This document shows positions 1-10,352 of a stretch of 64,000 nt of DNA, piece after piece; the first letter of the stretch is position 1; every line of letters starts with the position of its first letter. The position numbers were made by a program, and so were the translations under genes. A model generated the notes under the pieces. The model had not been told where the DNA came from, searched no databases, and saw only the letters and a list, made by a program, of their open reading frames with translations. The DNA is from Edaphochlamys debaryana (lineage: Eukaryota; Chlorophyta; Chlorophyceae; Chlamydomonadales), in NCBI GenBank assembly GCA_016858145.1, contig JAEHOE010000003.1, forward strand, positions 124,001 to 188,000, in the 5' to 3' direction.

Positions 1-631
1 CCACCTCCCTGTATACTCTAAGGACTCGCTGCGCCGCGGGTACGCGCCCCCGAGCTTTGCACCGTGTTGTTTCGGTGGCACTCGCGTCCCTGGAGCTCAC
101 CGTCGCTCTAGGTGACCATGTCGGTCAAGTCACCATTAGCCAGAGGTCGTTTGCCGGCTGGTGGGGTTGCCTGCGTGCTAGCCTCTCAAGAGGCGGCTGA
201 TGGTGGTGATGCCAACCTAAGGACACATGGACGGGTCGCCTATCCGTTAGCAGTGCCTTGGGAAGGTGCCGTGGACGGCACCTTCCAACCCCAAGCAGGC
301 GCAGCCGGCCTCCCGACTGCCGTGCAAGGCCGTGTCAATACACACGCCTGCACCCCCCTCCGGCCCCTTCTCCAAGCCCTCCAACCTCGCTTCCAGGTCC
401 AGCACAGCGGTTGGCTTGGCTACTCCTCCTGAGCTCTCAGCATGCCCAACTGACCAGCAGCACTCGACTGCAGAGCCCTGCACGACTCTTGCTCCCGCGC
501 AACTCCTAAGAGATCCCGGTGGCAACCCGTTCACTCCCTGCACCGTACCGGTACCCGCCTCAAGGCAACCGCTAACGGCCACCCATCTGCCCTCAAACCG
601 AACGTGCCACTAAGTACGCATGACACGGTGA
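1..631. other. Intergenic, nothing recognised
   Basis: No coding pattern, RNA gene or repeat shared with the rest of the window could be supported here. Open frames are short, overlap on both strands and are compositionally simple (Pro/Ala/Arg-rich), as expected by chance in GC-rich DNA. Confidence 0.5.
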
Positions 632-1957
632 CCACTCTAACTGAGGCGGAGGCGCCTGAGGCCTGACCCACATGGCTGCAGCCTCTCCCTGAGGCCCGTG
701 CCCCCCCGCCATCCCAATTGCACGTTACGATGTGAAGCCAGACCGCAGCAGCATTGCATCCCTCTCTCCCACGCCGCGTAAGAGAAGGTGCAGCCCGTGC
801 AGGCCCGTGCAACACCCTTGGCCCCTGAGGACATAACGGGTCATCGGGGTGGGCCTTCGGACCCTTCCGGACAAGTCGGCGCCGTCTCGCCTGACGTGTT
901 GCAGGGACCACTTGCCGGCGGAGGGACCCCGCTCTCACCAGTCTTCACAGGAGGTGGCTCGTGGGTGGCGCGGGCCGTCGGGGATGGGAGGGGAGCTGTT
1001 GCACCCGACGGGCCGCGAACGACACCGCAGCCCTGGCTCGGTCGCAAGGATGCGGCCAGATGGGCCAAGACTGCGGTCAAGCTGCGCTGCGTCATCGCGG
1101 GCGCTTTGTCGCCGAGCTCCCGCGACATCGACGTCCTCCCGTGGCTGGTCGGAGCCTCTCGAGGAGAAGGACAAAGTAGTTGTCAAGCACCTGAGTGAGG
1201 AGGGGCTCGTGGCGCTGCGGCGCGGGGACGTAGGGTGGCTGCTGGGGGAGGGCACGGGTTCGGGGGCCTGGTTTCGGCGCTGCTGGCGGTCGACGACGGG
1301 GGCCTGGTGCGCGGTCATGGAGATCAACCCACACCAGAAAAGCGAGTTCCTACGGGCTGCAAAGCAAAGGCGTTCGGTCTCAAAGGCGGTGGTAGTGCCA
1401 TATCTCACGCGGGAGGGCATGCAAATGCGGAAGGCGCGGACGGAGGTGTTCCGGTCACTGGCGAAGCAGGGGCAGGACCCCAAATGGAAGGAGGGGGCGG
1501 ACATAAGCTATGTGGTGGACGGCAAACGAGTGCAGCTGGAGATCGAGCTCGGGTAGCTTGGAGGAAGGCAGGCAAGGCAGACTCTTCTTTCGCGCAGATG
1601 TTATGCAGTTGTTTTTGGCGCATCCCGGTGTTTTCTCAGCAGTCGTCTGGCAGGGGCAATGAAGCCTTTTGGCTCGTTTTGGCCCGCAGCATCAAAGCTG
1701 TAAATCATCATCATCCGCGACATGATGAGGTCGGTCGCGAGCCCTTGCCCGGCCTGAGAACGAGCTCATATGCAACGTTAGGACATGTGGTCGCCAGGTA
1801 CAGACTACAAGACTAGACTAGACTAGACTAGACTGCTGCTGCAGATTCGCTGTAGAACGTTGAGGCAACAGCATGGGTTAGACTACATTATAACAGTTGT
1901 ATGACGGCTAGGCGGCCAGCGGCCGCCAGCCGTGCCGAGCCAGCTGGGTCTGGAACC
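632..1957 (+). repeat. Dispersed repeat R, copy R1 (left part)
   Basis: This stretch is a diverged direct copy of 17431-18213. Both copies begin at the same GGTGACCACTCTAACTGAG motif and share long collinear blocks. R1 holds about 600 bp (around 1124-1718) absent from R2. It continues after the LTR retrotransposon at 9068-9087, because R2 runs straight from the sequence left of the element (TCTGGAACC) into the sequence right of it (CGCATCTGTCGAGAG). A GACTA pentanucleotide run lies near 1809-1832. The family is not recognised; the ORF1-like fragment inside suggests a non-LTR element or a derivative. Confidence 0.7.
1188..1556 (+). pseudogene. L1 ORF1-like C-terminal fragment
   Basis: This is an open stretch inside repeat R1 that ends at a TAG. 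Its last ~80 residues read like the C-terminal half of LINE-1 ORF1 proteins: a segment with SVSKAVVVPYLTREG, then MRKARTEVFRSLAKQG, then WKEGADISYVVDGKRVQ. This matches the family pattern of a basic helix (R..R..L..A..G) followed by a tryptophan and a short strand pair ending in DGK. No start codon or upstream ORF1 coiled coil is convincing, and no ORF2 follows. The whole stretch is missing from copy R2. Treated as a remnant; family assignment is by pattern memory only. Confidence 0.35.
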
Positions 1958-3330
1958 TGTACTGCCTGGTTGATGGGGCCACGCGTTTCGGGTGCTCACA
2001 CGCCCACCGGCTCGCTAGGGATTCTTTGTGTTCACAACCAGCGGCGTGCAAGCGGAGATCTGGGGGCGGCACCGAATGGGAAAGGGTTTTAGCATTTGGG
2101 CGCGGGGCGCAGTCAAGCGCGACTGCACCCGCGCGGGCAAGCTCGGAGTCGCCCGTTGGGTTACACCCGGGCCTGGAACATGGCAAGCGGTTGGGACGAG
2201 AGCCATATGGCTGTACGGCATCTCATGGGTGTGAGAATATCCGGGTTATAAGTGTGATTAGGGCGTTGACCAGGTGTCATACGTTGACTAGGCTGAACGG
2301 CCGCCCTGGCCATTGAAGTGTGGATGGGTGTGAGCGGTGTGAGTTGCTTCATGGAAGGTGTTGAGAAGTGAGCTGATCGTGTGTTGTGACGGCTTCACCG
2401 CAAGTGGCAGGAAGGTGATCTGAGCACGGGAGCTGCGCGGTTGCTTCCATTGGTGGGCGCTGCCCGTTGTTCTGTACGACTCCTAGGCCATATTTATAGC
2501 CGGGGGGTCGCAGGCTGTTGCCTTATGCCCCGGACCCACGAGTTGGTCGACTGGAGCACCGCAAGGACTAGGTGGTTGCTTCATGCCCCGAACCCAAGAA
2601 CTGGTTGCTGGAGCAACGCTACCCGGAGCTCTGAATGCTCTGTGTCTCTGTTCGTGTAAGTCTGAGTGTGTGCTCGACAGAGGCCCTGTCCCCTCGAGCC
2701 CCTCTGCGCCAGTGAGCGCCAAGCCTGGCCCTTCGGCCCCAGCACGCCGTCAGCCTGCAGTGCGACCGTGCCCCTTGCTCCTCACGGACTGAGCCGCAGC
2801 GCCCTCCGTCGAGTGGAGCCCTTCTCTCCTGAGCAGCCCAGCTCAGCCCCTTCCAGAGTCAGCCCGGCTCTGACCCGCTGCGTTGCCCTAGCTGTGCGCG
2901 CGAGCGGAGGCGAGCGTGTGCCTTACAGCCCGCTTCGCTTGTTCTCTCCTTGGCCCTGCCCGAGTGCACGCCAAGCCCGTGTCCTGCGGTCGTCCCTGAC
3001 CCGGCACAACGTCTCACGGAGCGCCTGCCGACACCCCGACGCCGTCAGTGCCTCCGTCCCCCTCAAATCTATCTCAAATACCCGTAACGCTTCCGCAAAG
3101 CAAGACTTCCGCTGCGCAGTATCCCTGCTGCTACCACCTGTCCGTTGATTGAGCCCCGCAACGTGACACGTACCCCAACCCGCGGTGACGGAGACCGGAG
3201 CCAGTGTCTTCACACACTGAGCCCTGGGCACCTCACGACGCAGCAGAACGGTCCTTGGGCAAGCCAGCACACCATTCCGGAACGCGCGAAAATTTTGTGT
3301 GGTTACGTGTTTGGTGTGGCTTCGCTTTCT
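1958..3330 (+). repeat. 5' LTR of retrotransposon 1
   Basis: This is a direct repeat of 7685-9057 with the same length; every frame of the two copies that I compared translates identically. It starts with TG, but the shared sequence ends in CTTTCT rather than CA. Confidence 0.85.
2491..2498 (+). promoter_or_regulatory. TATA-like box in 5' LTR
   Basis: The AT-rich octamer TATTTATA stands out in very GC-rich surroundings about 530 bp into the LTR, and is repeated at 8218-8225 in the 3' LTR. It is the best candidate for the element's promoter; it is a sequence match only. Confidence 0.35.
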
Positions 3331-3347
3331 TGGTAGCGGGACCCGCG
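3331..3347 (+). promoter_or_regulatory. Putative primer-binding site
   Basis: TGGTAGCGGGACCCGCG begins exactly where LTR identity stops. The leading TGG would pair with the CCA end of a tRNA. The tRNA species was not identified. Confidence 0.5.
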
Positions 3348-3449
3348 TTGCTCGTCTGAGCTTGCAACTCTGATCAATCAGCCGCAATAGACAACTCTAC
3401 CCCCTCTTCCCCACACACGGCAAGCCCAGCTCAGAGCTGTGCCCCAAAC

Positions 3450-6400
3450 ATGGAGGAATATGGGCAAGAGCGAATCCGAGGCGTCTCCGCCTCCAGCCTC
3501 AACACAATACCCCTCTTCGACCCCGATCTATTCGATGCCCGATCATGGCTCACACAAGTCGAGAACTTTGCTCGTCTATTCCACTGGACGGACGAGGACA
3601 AGCTGATCGCCGCCAAGTGCCGGCTAGGCTCCACGGCGCAGATTTGGGCGTGTGGAAGTGGCCCCGAGCTTGGCAACTGGCCCTCCTTCCGGCGAGCGTT
3701 CACAGACCGCTTTGCTGTGCGAGAGGATGAGTTGTACAGCCGCCTGGCGAACTGCAGGCAGGGCAAGAAGGAGACGGTCAGGCATTATGCGGACCGGTAT
3801 CGGCACCTCTGCTCCCAGCTGGGCATTGACCCCGCCGAGGACCCAACCTACATGTACAACTTTCTGCGAGGTCTGCAGCCCCGAATCTATGCCAAGGTTT
3901 ACCTGATGAGGCCCAGGGACCTTGAGGCGGCCATCTCCGATGCCATTTACGTGAGCGAAGGCATGGATACGATGAGCCGAGGTGAACAGGGGGATGAGGA
4001 GGAGCATGATGACATCACACGTCATGCTCGTTATCGGCGGGCTCGGGAGTATGTGGAGGAGGAGGCACCTGCAAAGACGGAGAAGGCGGAGAGGGTGCGT
4101 TATGAGTTGGTGAGGCCCGAGCCCCGAGGGCCACCCGCCATGACACGAGGCCGAGAACAAGACACGCGCCCACGCGTGCGCTGGGAGGACCGGCGTGACC
4201 CGCAACCCCGGCGTGACGAGCCACGAGGGGGTATGCGCTCATCTGCGGCTGCGGTAAGGACCCCACCGCCCGCCGCCGCTTCCCGCAACGCACCTGATCT
4301 GGAGACGCTGGCCAGGGACTTCGCGAGGTTATCGTTGAATCTGCAGGAGATGCAAAGGCGGCAGGAGGGCGGATTTGGGTCACAGGTCAACCGGGTGGAG
4401 GTAGTTAACACTCCTGAGGTGTATCTGGTGGCGGGAGTGAGCACAGCGGAGGCCCCAAGGCCCACGGCCTGGAGGTACCCCAACCTTCCCAAGCCCCAGC
4501 CTTGGCGGCGCACCTGGAGTGTGGCGCAGCGGAGAAACCCGGCCCAGGCCATGGAGCGGGTCTCCATGAGCCTTGAAGTTGCCATACCGGATAAGGAGGA
4601 GGGAGGGACCGTGCGCCAGGCCCAGAGTCACCCAAGGCGCATTGGAGCAGCGGTAGCTGCGGCTCCTGGACGCCCACCCCACGAGGAGCAGCTGGGAACG
4701 CAGCAATCCGCACCACCGCTACGTCGGCTCACCATGAACGTAACGACCGGTGGCTGGCCGTTGCAATCCGCCGCACAATCAGAGGGGGAGGCGCAGGAGG
4801 AGGAAGGTGACGGAGACGTCACACAGCCACCATCATATGACGAGCAGCTGCCTTCTGCGGTGGTGCAAGGTCGTGACACGGAGAGGCAGACACCGCCACC
4901 TCTGTTGTCCGATTCTGAGGAGGACACGGAGCACGAGTGGGAACGGGTCAAGAGACAGCGGAGGCGCAGCACCAAGCTGGCGGACTACGTGGGCCCAAAC
5001 CAGGCCCGGTCCCAGGGCCCGCATTCGCCGCCCGCGGCCACACCCACGCAGCCAGCGGCCCCTCACCAGAATTTGGCGGCGATTGGGATTGATACGGATG
5101 AGGAGGAACAGGCTGATGCTCCAGACGCCCAGGGAGCCGGGGAGGGAGGAGATGATGATGAGGAGGAAGTGTGGGAGCCTGAGGAGGGCGACGCGGAGGC
5201 CAGCAACGCGTCAACGGAGCTGGGGGTTGGGAGCGAGGAGCAGGAGGACACCCAACCCGCGGGAGAGGCCGGTCCCTCTCAGCCCAAGCCCGCAGCCGTT
5301 GAGCGCTCACCATGGGAGGATACGGTGATGATCCACTACCTCCAGACCCGCAAGTGGAGCTTCCCTGCGGGAACACCGGCGGAAACCATTGTCAGGGAAA
5401 CACGGCGAATCGCACGGCGGGCGGAGAACTATGTTTGGCACGAGGGCACGCTTTGCAAGGTCAGGAGGCATGACAAGCACCGGGAGGACCGACCATACTG
5501 GCGGGTGCCCAAGCCGGACGAATGTGCGGCACTGGTGCGGGAGGCGCATGAGCAAGGGCACCAGGGCGAGGAGAAGACTCACAGTATCCTCAAGGAACGC
5601 TTCTGGTGGCCCGGCATGGGGAAGGCGGTGGAGTCCTGCCTGCGTGAGTGCAAGGAATGCGCCAGCAACCAGAACAAGCTGTTGCGCCACCCTCGTCTGC
5701 GGCCGTTGCCGGTGGTACCAGAGTCAGCCGGCTGGAGCTGCGCAGCTGGATCTCCACAATCTCGTACTACAAGAACTTCATTGCCAACTTCAGCCTTAAG
5801 GCGAAGTCGCACTACAATCTATTGCGGAAGGACGCACCGTGGCGGTGGAGCGCATCATGGACACGGTGCACCTGGACCTATTTGGACCCGTGACCCGGAC
5901 CCCGCGCGGACACACCATGTGCCTGGTGATGGTGGACAACTTCAGCTCGTGGCCAGAAGTGGTACCGATGAAGTCGAAGAAGGCCGGGGAGGTGTGGTGA
6001 GCCTTCTGGCAGACTTGGATCTGCAGGTTCGGGGTGCCAAGAGTGGTCATCTCAGATCGAGGAACCGAGTTCACCGGCAAGGACTTTGCTGGGGAGCTGA
6101 AGGTCTGCAAGATCAAGCAGAGCTCACCCTGTCAATGGAGCGACGGCCAATGTCGGACACGGAGCCTGTGGAGGTTGAACCAGAGCAGGTGGAGGCGGAG
6201 TGGACGACCGAGCATTATCAGCTGCTGCAAGGTCGGCGCCAGCGGCTTGAGACCATCGCCCTGGACGTGGAGAAGAGGCATGTGGAGGCGAAGGAGAAGG
6301 CGGAGCGGGATTATCTTAAGAAGCGGCATCAGTCCAAGCCGCGCAAGCCAAGAATTAACGCGGGGGATCAGCCCGCGGCAGCCCAGGCGGCGCCTGTGGC

Positions 6401-7490
6401 GACGGGGGACTTCGGACAAGCCGTAACGGGCACCAACCCGCTGGGTGTGGAAATTGCGGCGGCCCGACAGCCCTCAGTAATGACCGCCCACGGCGCCCAG
6501 GACAACACCCCAACGGCCCTGAGGCCAGCGACCACGAGCACCCCCAAGAAGAGTGCTAACCCCAAGGCACGCGGGGGCCAGTCGGGCCACAGCGCACCTG
6601 CAACGCCAGCAGGAGCCGCAGGAACAGCGCCAGCCGGAAACCCGACGGCCAGCCGCCGCGCGGTCCCGGAGGCGACACCTGGGGCAGGAAGGCCGGAGGA
6701 GGAGGCACACCGGGTCAGGCCGGCGAGGTCCGACAAACTGCGGGGGCTTCCCGACATTCCGCTGGACGCGCTTGTATGGCGCCTTAGACGACGCGACAGC
6801 AAGCTGGCCAGGGACCGCGAAGGCCCTTATCTCTTCCAGTTCTACCGCGCGCCCGATGGCTCGCACGCGGTGGTGAGGAAGACGCACGAGGGATGCTCTT
6901 TCCCATCCCTACACACCTTCTGTATGTGCCCAAGGCCTCAAAGTAGCTTGGCTCCGGAAGACGCGGCGCGGGAAGCCGCGCGATTGGCGCAGTACGCGCG
7001 AGGGGGCCCCCATGCCAAAGCGGTACCCCCATTAGCTCAACAACCTGCCAGGGAAGACTCCTGGGGAGAGCCGAACAGAAGAAGGAAGCCTGCGGGAAAC
7101 GGCCAACCCGGGCTTGACGACTCCAGCAAGCCGGCACGCAACGCAATGCCTGCCTACCATGGAGATTTCCGAGCCCTCGCGGGTCAGCGTAATCCGGAAG
7201 TCCACGCCAGGGAAGAGCCGGGAGATGCTGCAAACTTACGGCCGACCCGCAACAGCAGGGAGCGGTGTGAGCCTGGAAGCAGTGTGAGCGAAGCCAGTGA
7301 CAGGAACGCTGTGGCGAAGGCTGAAGTCACACACGCGACGCCAGCACGCCGCGGCTCACACGAGATTGGAGTGTCCGGAGGGGTGCCCCGCTCGGTGGAC
7401 CCGTGGAAAGAGCTTGACTTGCGCTACATGAGGACGGCGGCGAGCAAGCAAGGACCGCCTCAACCAACGGACACGGGGGGCCAGCTGTAA
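3450..7490 (+). CDS. Gag-like polyprotein with defective pol remnants
   Basis: This is an uninterrupted frame of 1,346 codons. Residues about 20-165 form a retrotransposon Gag core (WLTQVENFARLFHW, then YADRYRHLCSQLGI). A long disordered and acidic region follows, with Glu/Asp runs near 545-600. Residues about 660-745 form an integrase HHCC zinc finger (EAHEQGHQG, RFWWPG, CKEC). Residues about 895-975 resemble the basic integrase C-terminal region (YLKKRHQSKPRK). Protease, reverse transcriptase and RNase H are absent. Between about 5720 and 6120 the open frame is accidental: the recognisable pol sequence there lies in the other two frames. The ORF could yield Gag but not a working Pol. It could be chimeric by template switching. 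Confidence 0.7.
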   Translation: MEEYGQERIRGVSASSLNTIPLFDPDLFDARSWLTQVENFARLFHWTDEDKLIAAKCRLGSTAQIWACGSGPELGNWPSFRRAFTDRFAVREDELYSRLANCRQGKKETVRHYADRYRHLCSQLGIDPAEDPTYMYNFLRGLQPRIYAKVYLMRPRDLEAAISDAIYVSEGMDTMSRGEQGDEEEHDDITRHARYRRAREYVEEEAPAKTEKAERVRYELVRPEPRGPPAMTRGREQDTRPRVRWEDRRDPQPRRDEPRGGMRSSAAAVRTPPPAAASRNAPDLETLARDFARLSLNLQEMQRRQEGGFGSQVNRVEVVNTPEVYLVAGVSTAEAPRPTAWRYPNLPKPQPWRRTWSVAQRRNPAQAMERVSMSLEVAIPDKEEGGTVRQAQSHPRRIGAAVAAAPGRPPHEEQLGTQQSAPPLRRLTMNVTTGGWPLQSAAQSEGEAQEEEGDGDVTQPPSYDEQLPSAVVQGRDTERQTPPPLLSDSEEDTEHEWERVKRQRRRSTKLADYVGPNQARSQGPHSPPAATPTQPAAPHQNLAAIGIDTDEEEQADAPDAQGAGEGGDDDEEEVWEPEEGDAEASNASTELGVGSEEQEDTQPAGEAGPSQPKPAAVERSPWEDTVMIHYLQTRKWSFPAGTPAETIVRETRRIARRAENYVWHEGTLCKVRRHDKHREDRPYWRVPKPDECAALVREAHEQGHQGEEKTHSILKERFWWPGMGKAVESCLRECKECASNQNKLLRHPRLRPLPVVPESAGWSCAAGSPQSRTTRTSLPTSALRRSRTTIYCGRTHRGGGAHHGHGAPGPIWTRDPDPARTHHVPGDGGQLQLVARSGTDEVEEGRGGVVSLLADLDLQVRGAKSGHLRSRNRVHRQGLCWGAEGLQDQAELTLSMERRPMSDTEPVEVEPEQVEAEWTTEHYQLLQGRRQRLETIALDVEKRHVEAKEKAERDYLKKRHQSKPRKPRINAGDQPAAAQAAPVATGDFGQAVTGTNPLGVEIAAARQPSVMTAHGAQDNTPTALRPATTSTPKKSANPKARGGQSGHSAPATPAGAAGTAPAGNPTASRRAVPEATPGAGRPEEEAHRVRPARSDKLRGLPDIPLDALVWRLRRRDSKLARDREGPYLFQFYRAPDGSHAVVRKTHEGCSFPSLHTFCMCPRPQSSLAPEDAAREAARLAQYARGGPHAKAVPPLAQQPAREDSWGEPNRRRKPAGNGQPGLDDSSKPARNAMPAYHGDFRALAGQRNPEVHAREEPGDAANLRPTRNSRERCEPGSSVSEASDRNAVAKAEVTHATPARRGSHEIGVSGGVPRSVDPWKELDLRYMRTAASKQGPPQPTDTGGQL
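5734..6160 (+). pseudogene. RT and integrase-core remnants in shifted frames
   Basis: About 5734-5853, in the +2 frame relative to the main ORF, encodes LRSWISTISYYKNFIANFS and LLRKDAPW, the typical segment joining reverse transcriptase to RNase H. From 5857, in the +1 frame, comes an integrase core start (HLDLFGPV, VMVDNFSSWPEV), an in-frame TGA at 5998-6000, then VVISDRGTEFTGKDF carrying the second catalytic Asp. The RT scrap lies between the integrase zinc finger and the integrase core, an order not seen in intact Ty3/Gypsy elements (RT, RNase H, IN). The region is therefore a rearranged remnant. Confidence 0.65.
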
Positions 7491-7684
7491 AAGTAACTCG
7501 CTGCTTGGCCAGCGGCCGCGACTGCGACGAGCGCCACGCCGCCCTGGCCGCCGCCATCGCCTCCGTCGCCACCATCATCGTGGACGACTCCAGCAGCAGC
7601 GAGCCGGAGACGGAGTCATGCGAAAACAGCGTGGCCGGTTCTAGGTAGGGACACCTAGAGGACGCGGGGTATAGCCACAGCAGC

Positions 7685-9057
7685 TGTACTGCCTGGTTGA
7701 TGGGGCCACGCGTTTCGGGTGCTCACACGCCCACCGGCTCGCTAGGGATTCTTTGTGTTCACAACCAGCGGCGTGCAAGCGGAGATCTGGGGGCGGCACC
7801 GAATGGGAAAGGGTTTTAGCATTTGGGCGCGGGGCGCAGTCAAGCGCGACTGCACCCGCGCGGGCAAGCTCGGAGTCGCCCGTTGGGTTACACCCGGGCC
7901 TGGAACATGGCAAGCGGTTGGGACGAGAGCCATATGGCTGTACGGCATCTCATGGGTGTGAGAATATCCGGGTTATAAGTGTGATTAGGGCGTTGACCAG
8001 GTGTCATACGTTGACTAGGCTGAACGGCCGCCCTGGCCATTGAAGTGTGGATGGGTGTGAGCGGTGTGAGTTGCTTCATGGAAGGTGTTGAGAAGTGAGC
8101 TGATCGTGTGTTGTGACGGCTTCACCGCAAGTGGCAGGAAGGTGATCTGAGCACGGGAGCTGCGCGGTTGCTTCCATTGGTGGGCGCTGCCCGTTGTTCT
8201 GTACGACTCCTAGGCCATATTTATAGCCGGGGGGTCGCAGGCTGTTGCCTTATGCCCCGGACCCACGAGTTGGTCGACTGGAGCACCGCAAGGACTAGGT
8301 GGTTGCTTCATGCCCCGAACCCAAGAACTGGTTGCTGGAGCAACGCTACCCGGAGCTCTGAATGCTCTGTGTCTCTGTTCGTGTAAGTCTGAGTGTGTGC
8401 TCGACAGAGGCCCTGTCCCCTCGAGCCCCTCTGCGCCAGTGAGCGCCAAGCCTGGCCCTTCGGCCCCAGCACGCCGTCAGCCTGCAGTGCGACCGTGCCC
8501 CTTGCTCCTCACGGACTGAGCCGCAGCGCCCTCCGTCGAGTGGAGCCCTTCTCTCCTGAGCAGCCCAGCTCAGCCCCTTCCAGAGTCAGCCCGGCTCTGA
8601 CCCGCTGCGTTGCCCTAGCTGTGCGCGCGAGCGGAGGCGAGCGTGTGCCTTACAGCCCGCTTCGCTTGTTCTCTCCTTGGCCCTGCCCGAGTGCACGCCA
8701 AGCCCGTGTCCTGCGGTCGTCCCTGACCCGGCACAACGTCTCACGGAGCGCCTGCCGACACCCCGACGCCGTCAGTGCCTCCGTCCCCCTCAAATCTATC
8801 TCAAATACCCGTAACGCTTCCGCAAAGCAAGACTTCCGCTGCGCAGTATCCCTGCTGCTACCACCTGTCCGTTGATTGAGCCCCGCAACGTGACACGTAC
8901 CCCAACCCGCGGTGACGGAGACCGGAGCCAGTGTCTTCACACACTGAGCCCTGGGCACCTCACGACGCAGCAGAACGGTCCTTGGGCAAGCCAGCACACC
9001 ATTCCGGAACGCGCGAAAATTTTGTGTGGTTACGTGTTTGGTGTGGCTTCGCTTTCT
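7685..9057 (+). repeat. 3' LTR of retrotransposon 1
   Basis: This is the second copy of the 1,373-bp LTR. An 11-base sequence, TAGCCACAGCA, occurs both just before it (7672-7682) and at its right end (9057-9067). Confidence 0.85.
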
Positions 9058-9087
9058 AGCCACAGCAAACCCGCATCTGTCGAGAGC

Positions 9088-10300
9088 TGAGGTGCTGAGC
9101 CGCAGCAGCGCCAGTCGCGCCCATATCCTGGCAGGCAAATCGCCATTCTGCGGCGATAGCTTGCAGCACACACGAACCGTTTCCATTGCAGTCTTTCCAC
9201 TGCAGAGAGCAGCGTGCGGGCCCACTTCCGCCGATCCCGACTCGCCCAAATGTTACTTTGGCCATTATGGTGTCTACAGCGAGTGCGGGAGCGGCCTGGT
9301 TATGCCTAGTTGCTGGGCTTCTCGCGACATGCGTTCGCAGGTCGCGTTCCTGGGACGCTTGATACATCAGGGAGAAGCGCGGGGCTCATACTATGTGTTC
9401 AGAAGGACGTTGGGGCGGTAGCCGCTGGTCGCAGGCCCCAGGCGAGCACACCGACGGTCCGCTTGTCGCAATGTGCGGTCCCAGCGACCTCTACCAAACC
9501 GAGTGCGACCTGTTTATAATATCTTCTGGTAGCATACGGGTTTCCGGCAATGGCGAGGTGGACACTCGGAAGCCTTTGGGTGGCGGGTCGGTTGGCGGCA
9601 CGCCCCAACCCCTGCCCGGGCTCTCAGTTCCCTCAGTTTACCAACGCAGCGAGCGACCAAGGCGTCCCAACGTGGCACATGGCATCCCTATCCCACCATT
9701 AGGCTACTGTTGTTGTTACACGGACAAGGGCATCAGCCGTGAAATCCCTGAGTGCGAGGCCGCCGGAGAGCATGAAGGCTCCGTACAGCTGGGGGCCCGG
9801 ACCCCGAAGTGGCTTCCCTAGAACCACCTCCCTGCATCACTGTCTCCCTCGGGACAGGAGCCACGTACACCAACGTTGATACCTTTGCCGCTGCCCGTGG
9901 CTCGCCACCAGCTTCGCTTGTGGGGACGTTGCCCTGCCTCCTGCTTGCCCAAACACAAATAACAAACCATTGCCAGCCGCTCTTGATGTTTGTCAGCCCG
10001 CATTGCAGCCCCTGTTCAGTTGCTTATTATGCTGGTTATCAGACGCCCCCGTCACCGCCTTCGGCAACGTCGAGGACTGGCACCTTTAATCAGAGTATCC
10101 TGAACGTCCGGATTTCCGGCTTCTTAAGGGCGCCCCGTCCGCCTAGTCGACAGCCCCGGCAAGCTAAGACTTCTCACTAATGCCCTCCCAAGCAGTGATG
10201 CCACTGACAATCACCCCCACAGTCAGTTCAAAAACGGTGATCCAGTCACCCCGGTATCCTATCCAAATGCTTCACACTGTAATGCACGTGTGACTCTGGC
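9088..10300. other. Intergenic, nothing recognised
   Basis: This lies between the end of repeat R1 and the 3' end of transporter copy A. No conserved coding frame was recognised. A TTACA at about 9716-9720 is a TGTAA polyadenylation signal on the minus strand and could serve copy A, but it is ~600 bp past the stop. Confidence 0.4.
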
Positions 10301-10308
10301 TTGACTAC

Positions 10309-10352
10309 TCATCGCTGCGCCCTCGCCTGCTCATCGCTGCGCCCTCGCCTGC
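10309..10352. repeat. 22-bp tandem duplication at 3' end of copy A
   Basis: Two perfect head-to-tail copies, 10309-10330 and 10331-10352. On the minus strand the first-read copy carries the last codons and the TGA stop of transporter copy A, so the duplication changed or reset its C-terminus relative to copies B-D. Confidence 0.8.

Larger units (their letters stand above)
1958..9067 (+). mobile_element. Non-autonomous LTR retrotransposon (Gypsy-like)
   Basis: Two direct repeats of 1,373 bp (1958-3330 and 7685-9057, constant offset 5,727) flank a 4.35-kb interior with a gag-like ORF and broken pol pieces. The LTR begins TGTACTGCC and the first LTR is followed by a plausible primer-binding site. 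The element sits inside repeat R1. A 4-bp target duplication AACC (1954-1957 and 9068-9071) fits if the right end is the CA at 9066-9067, 10 bp beyond the shared LTR sequence. Apparently identical LTRs imply a recent insertion. The missing reverse transcriptase implies the copy was mobilised by proteins supplied in trans. Confidence 0.85.

Noticed and set aside
3450..7490. Domesticated host gene from retrotransposon 1
   Set aside because: It lies between identical LTRs and includes out-of-frame pol debris, so it is an element gene rather than a host gene.
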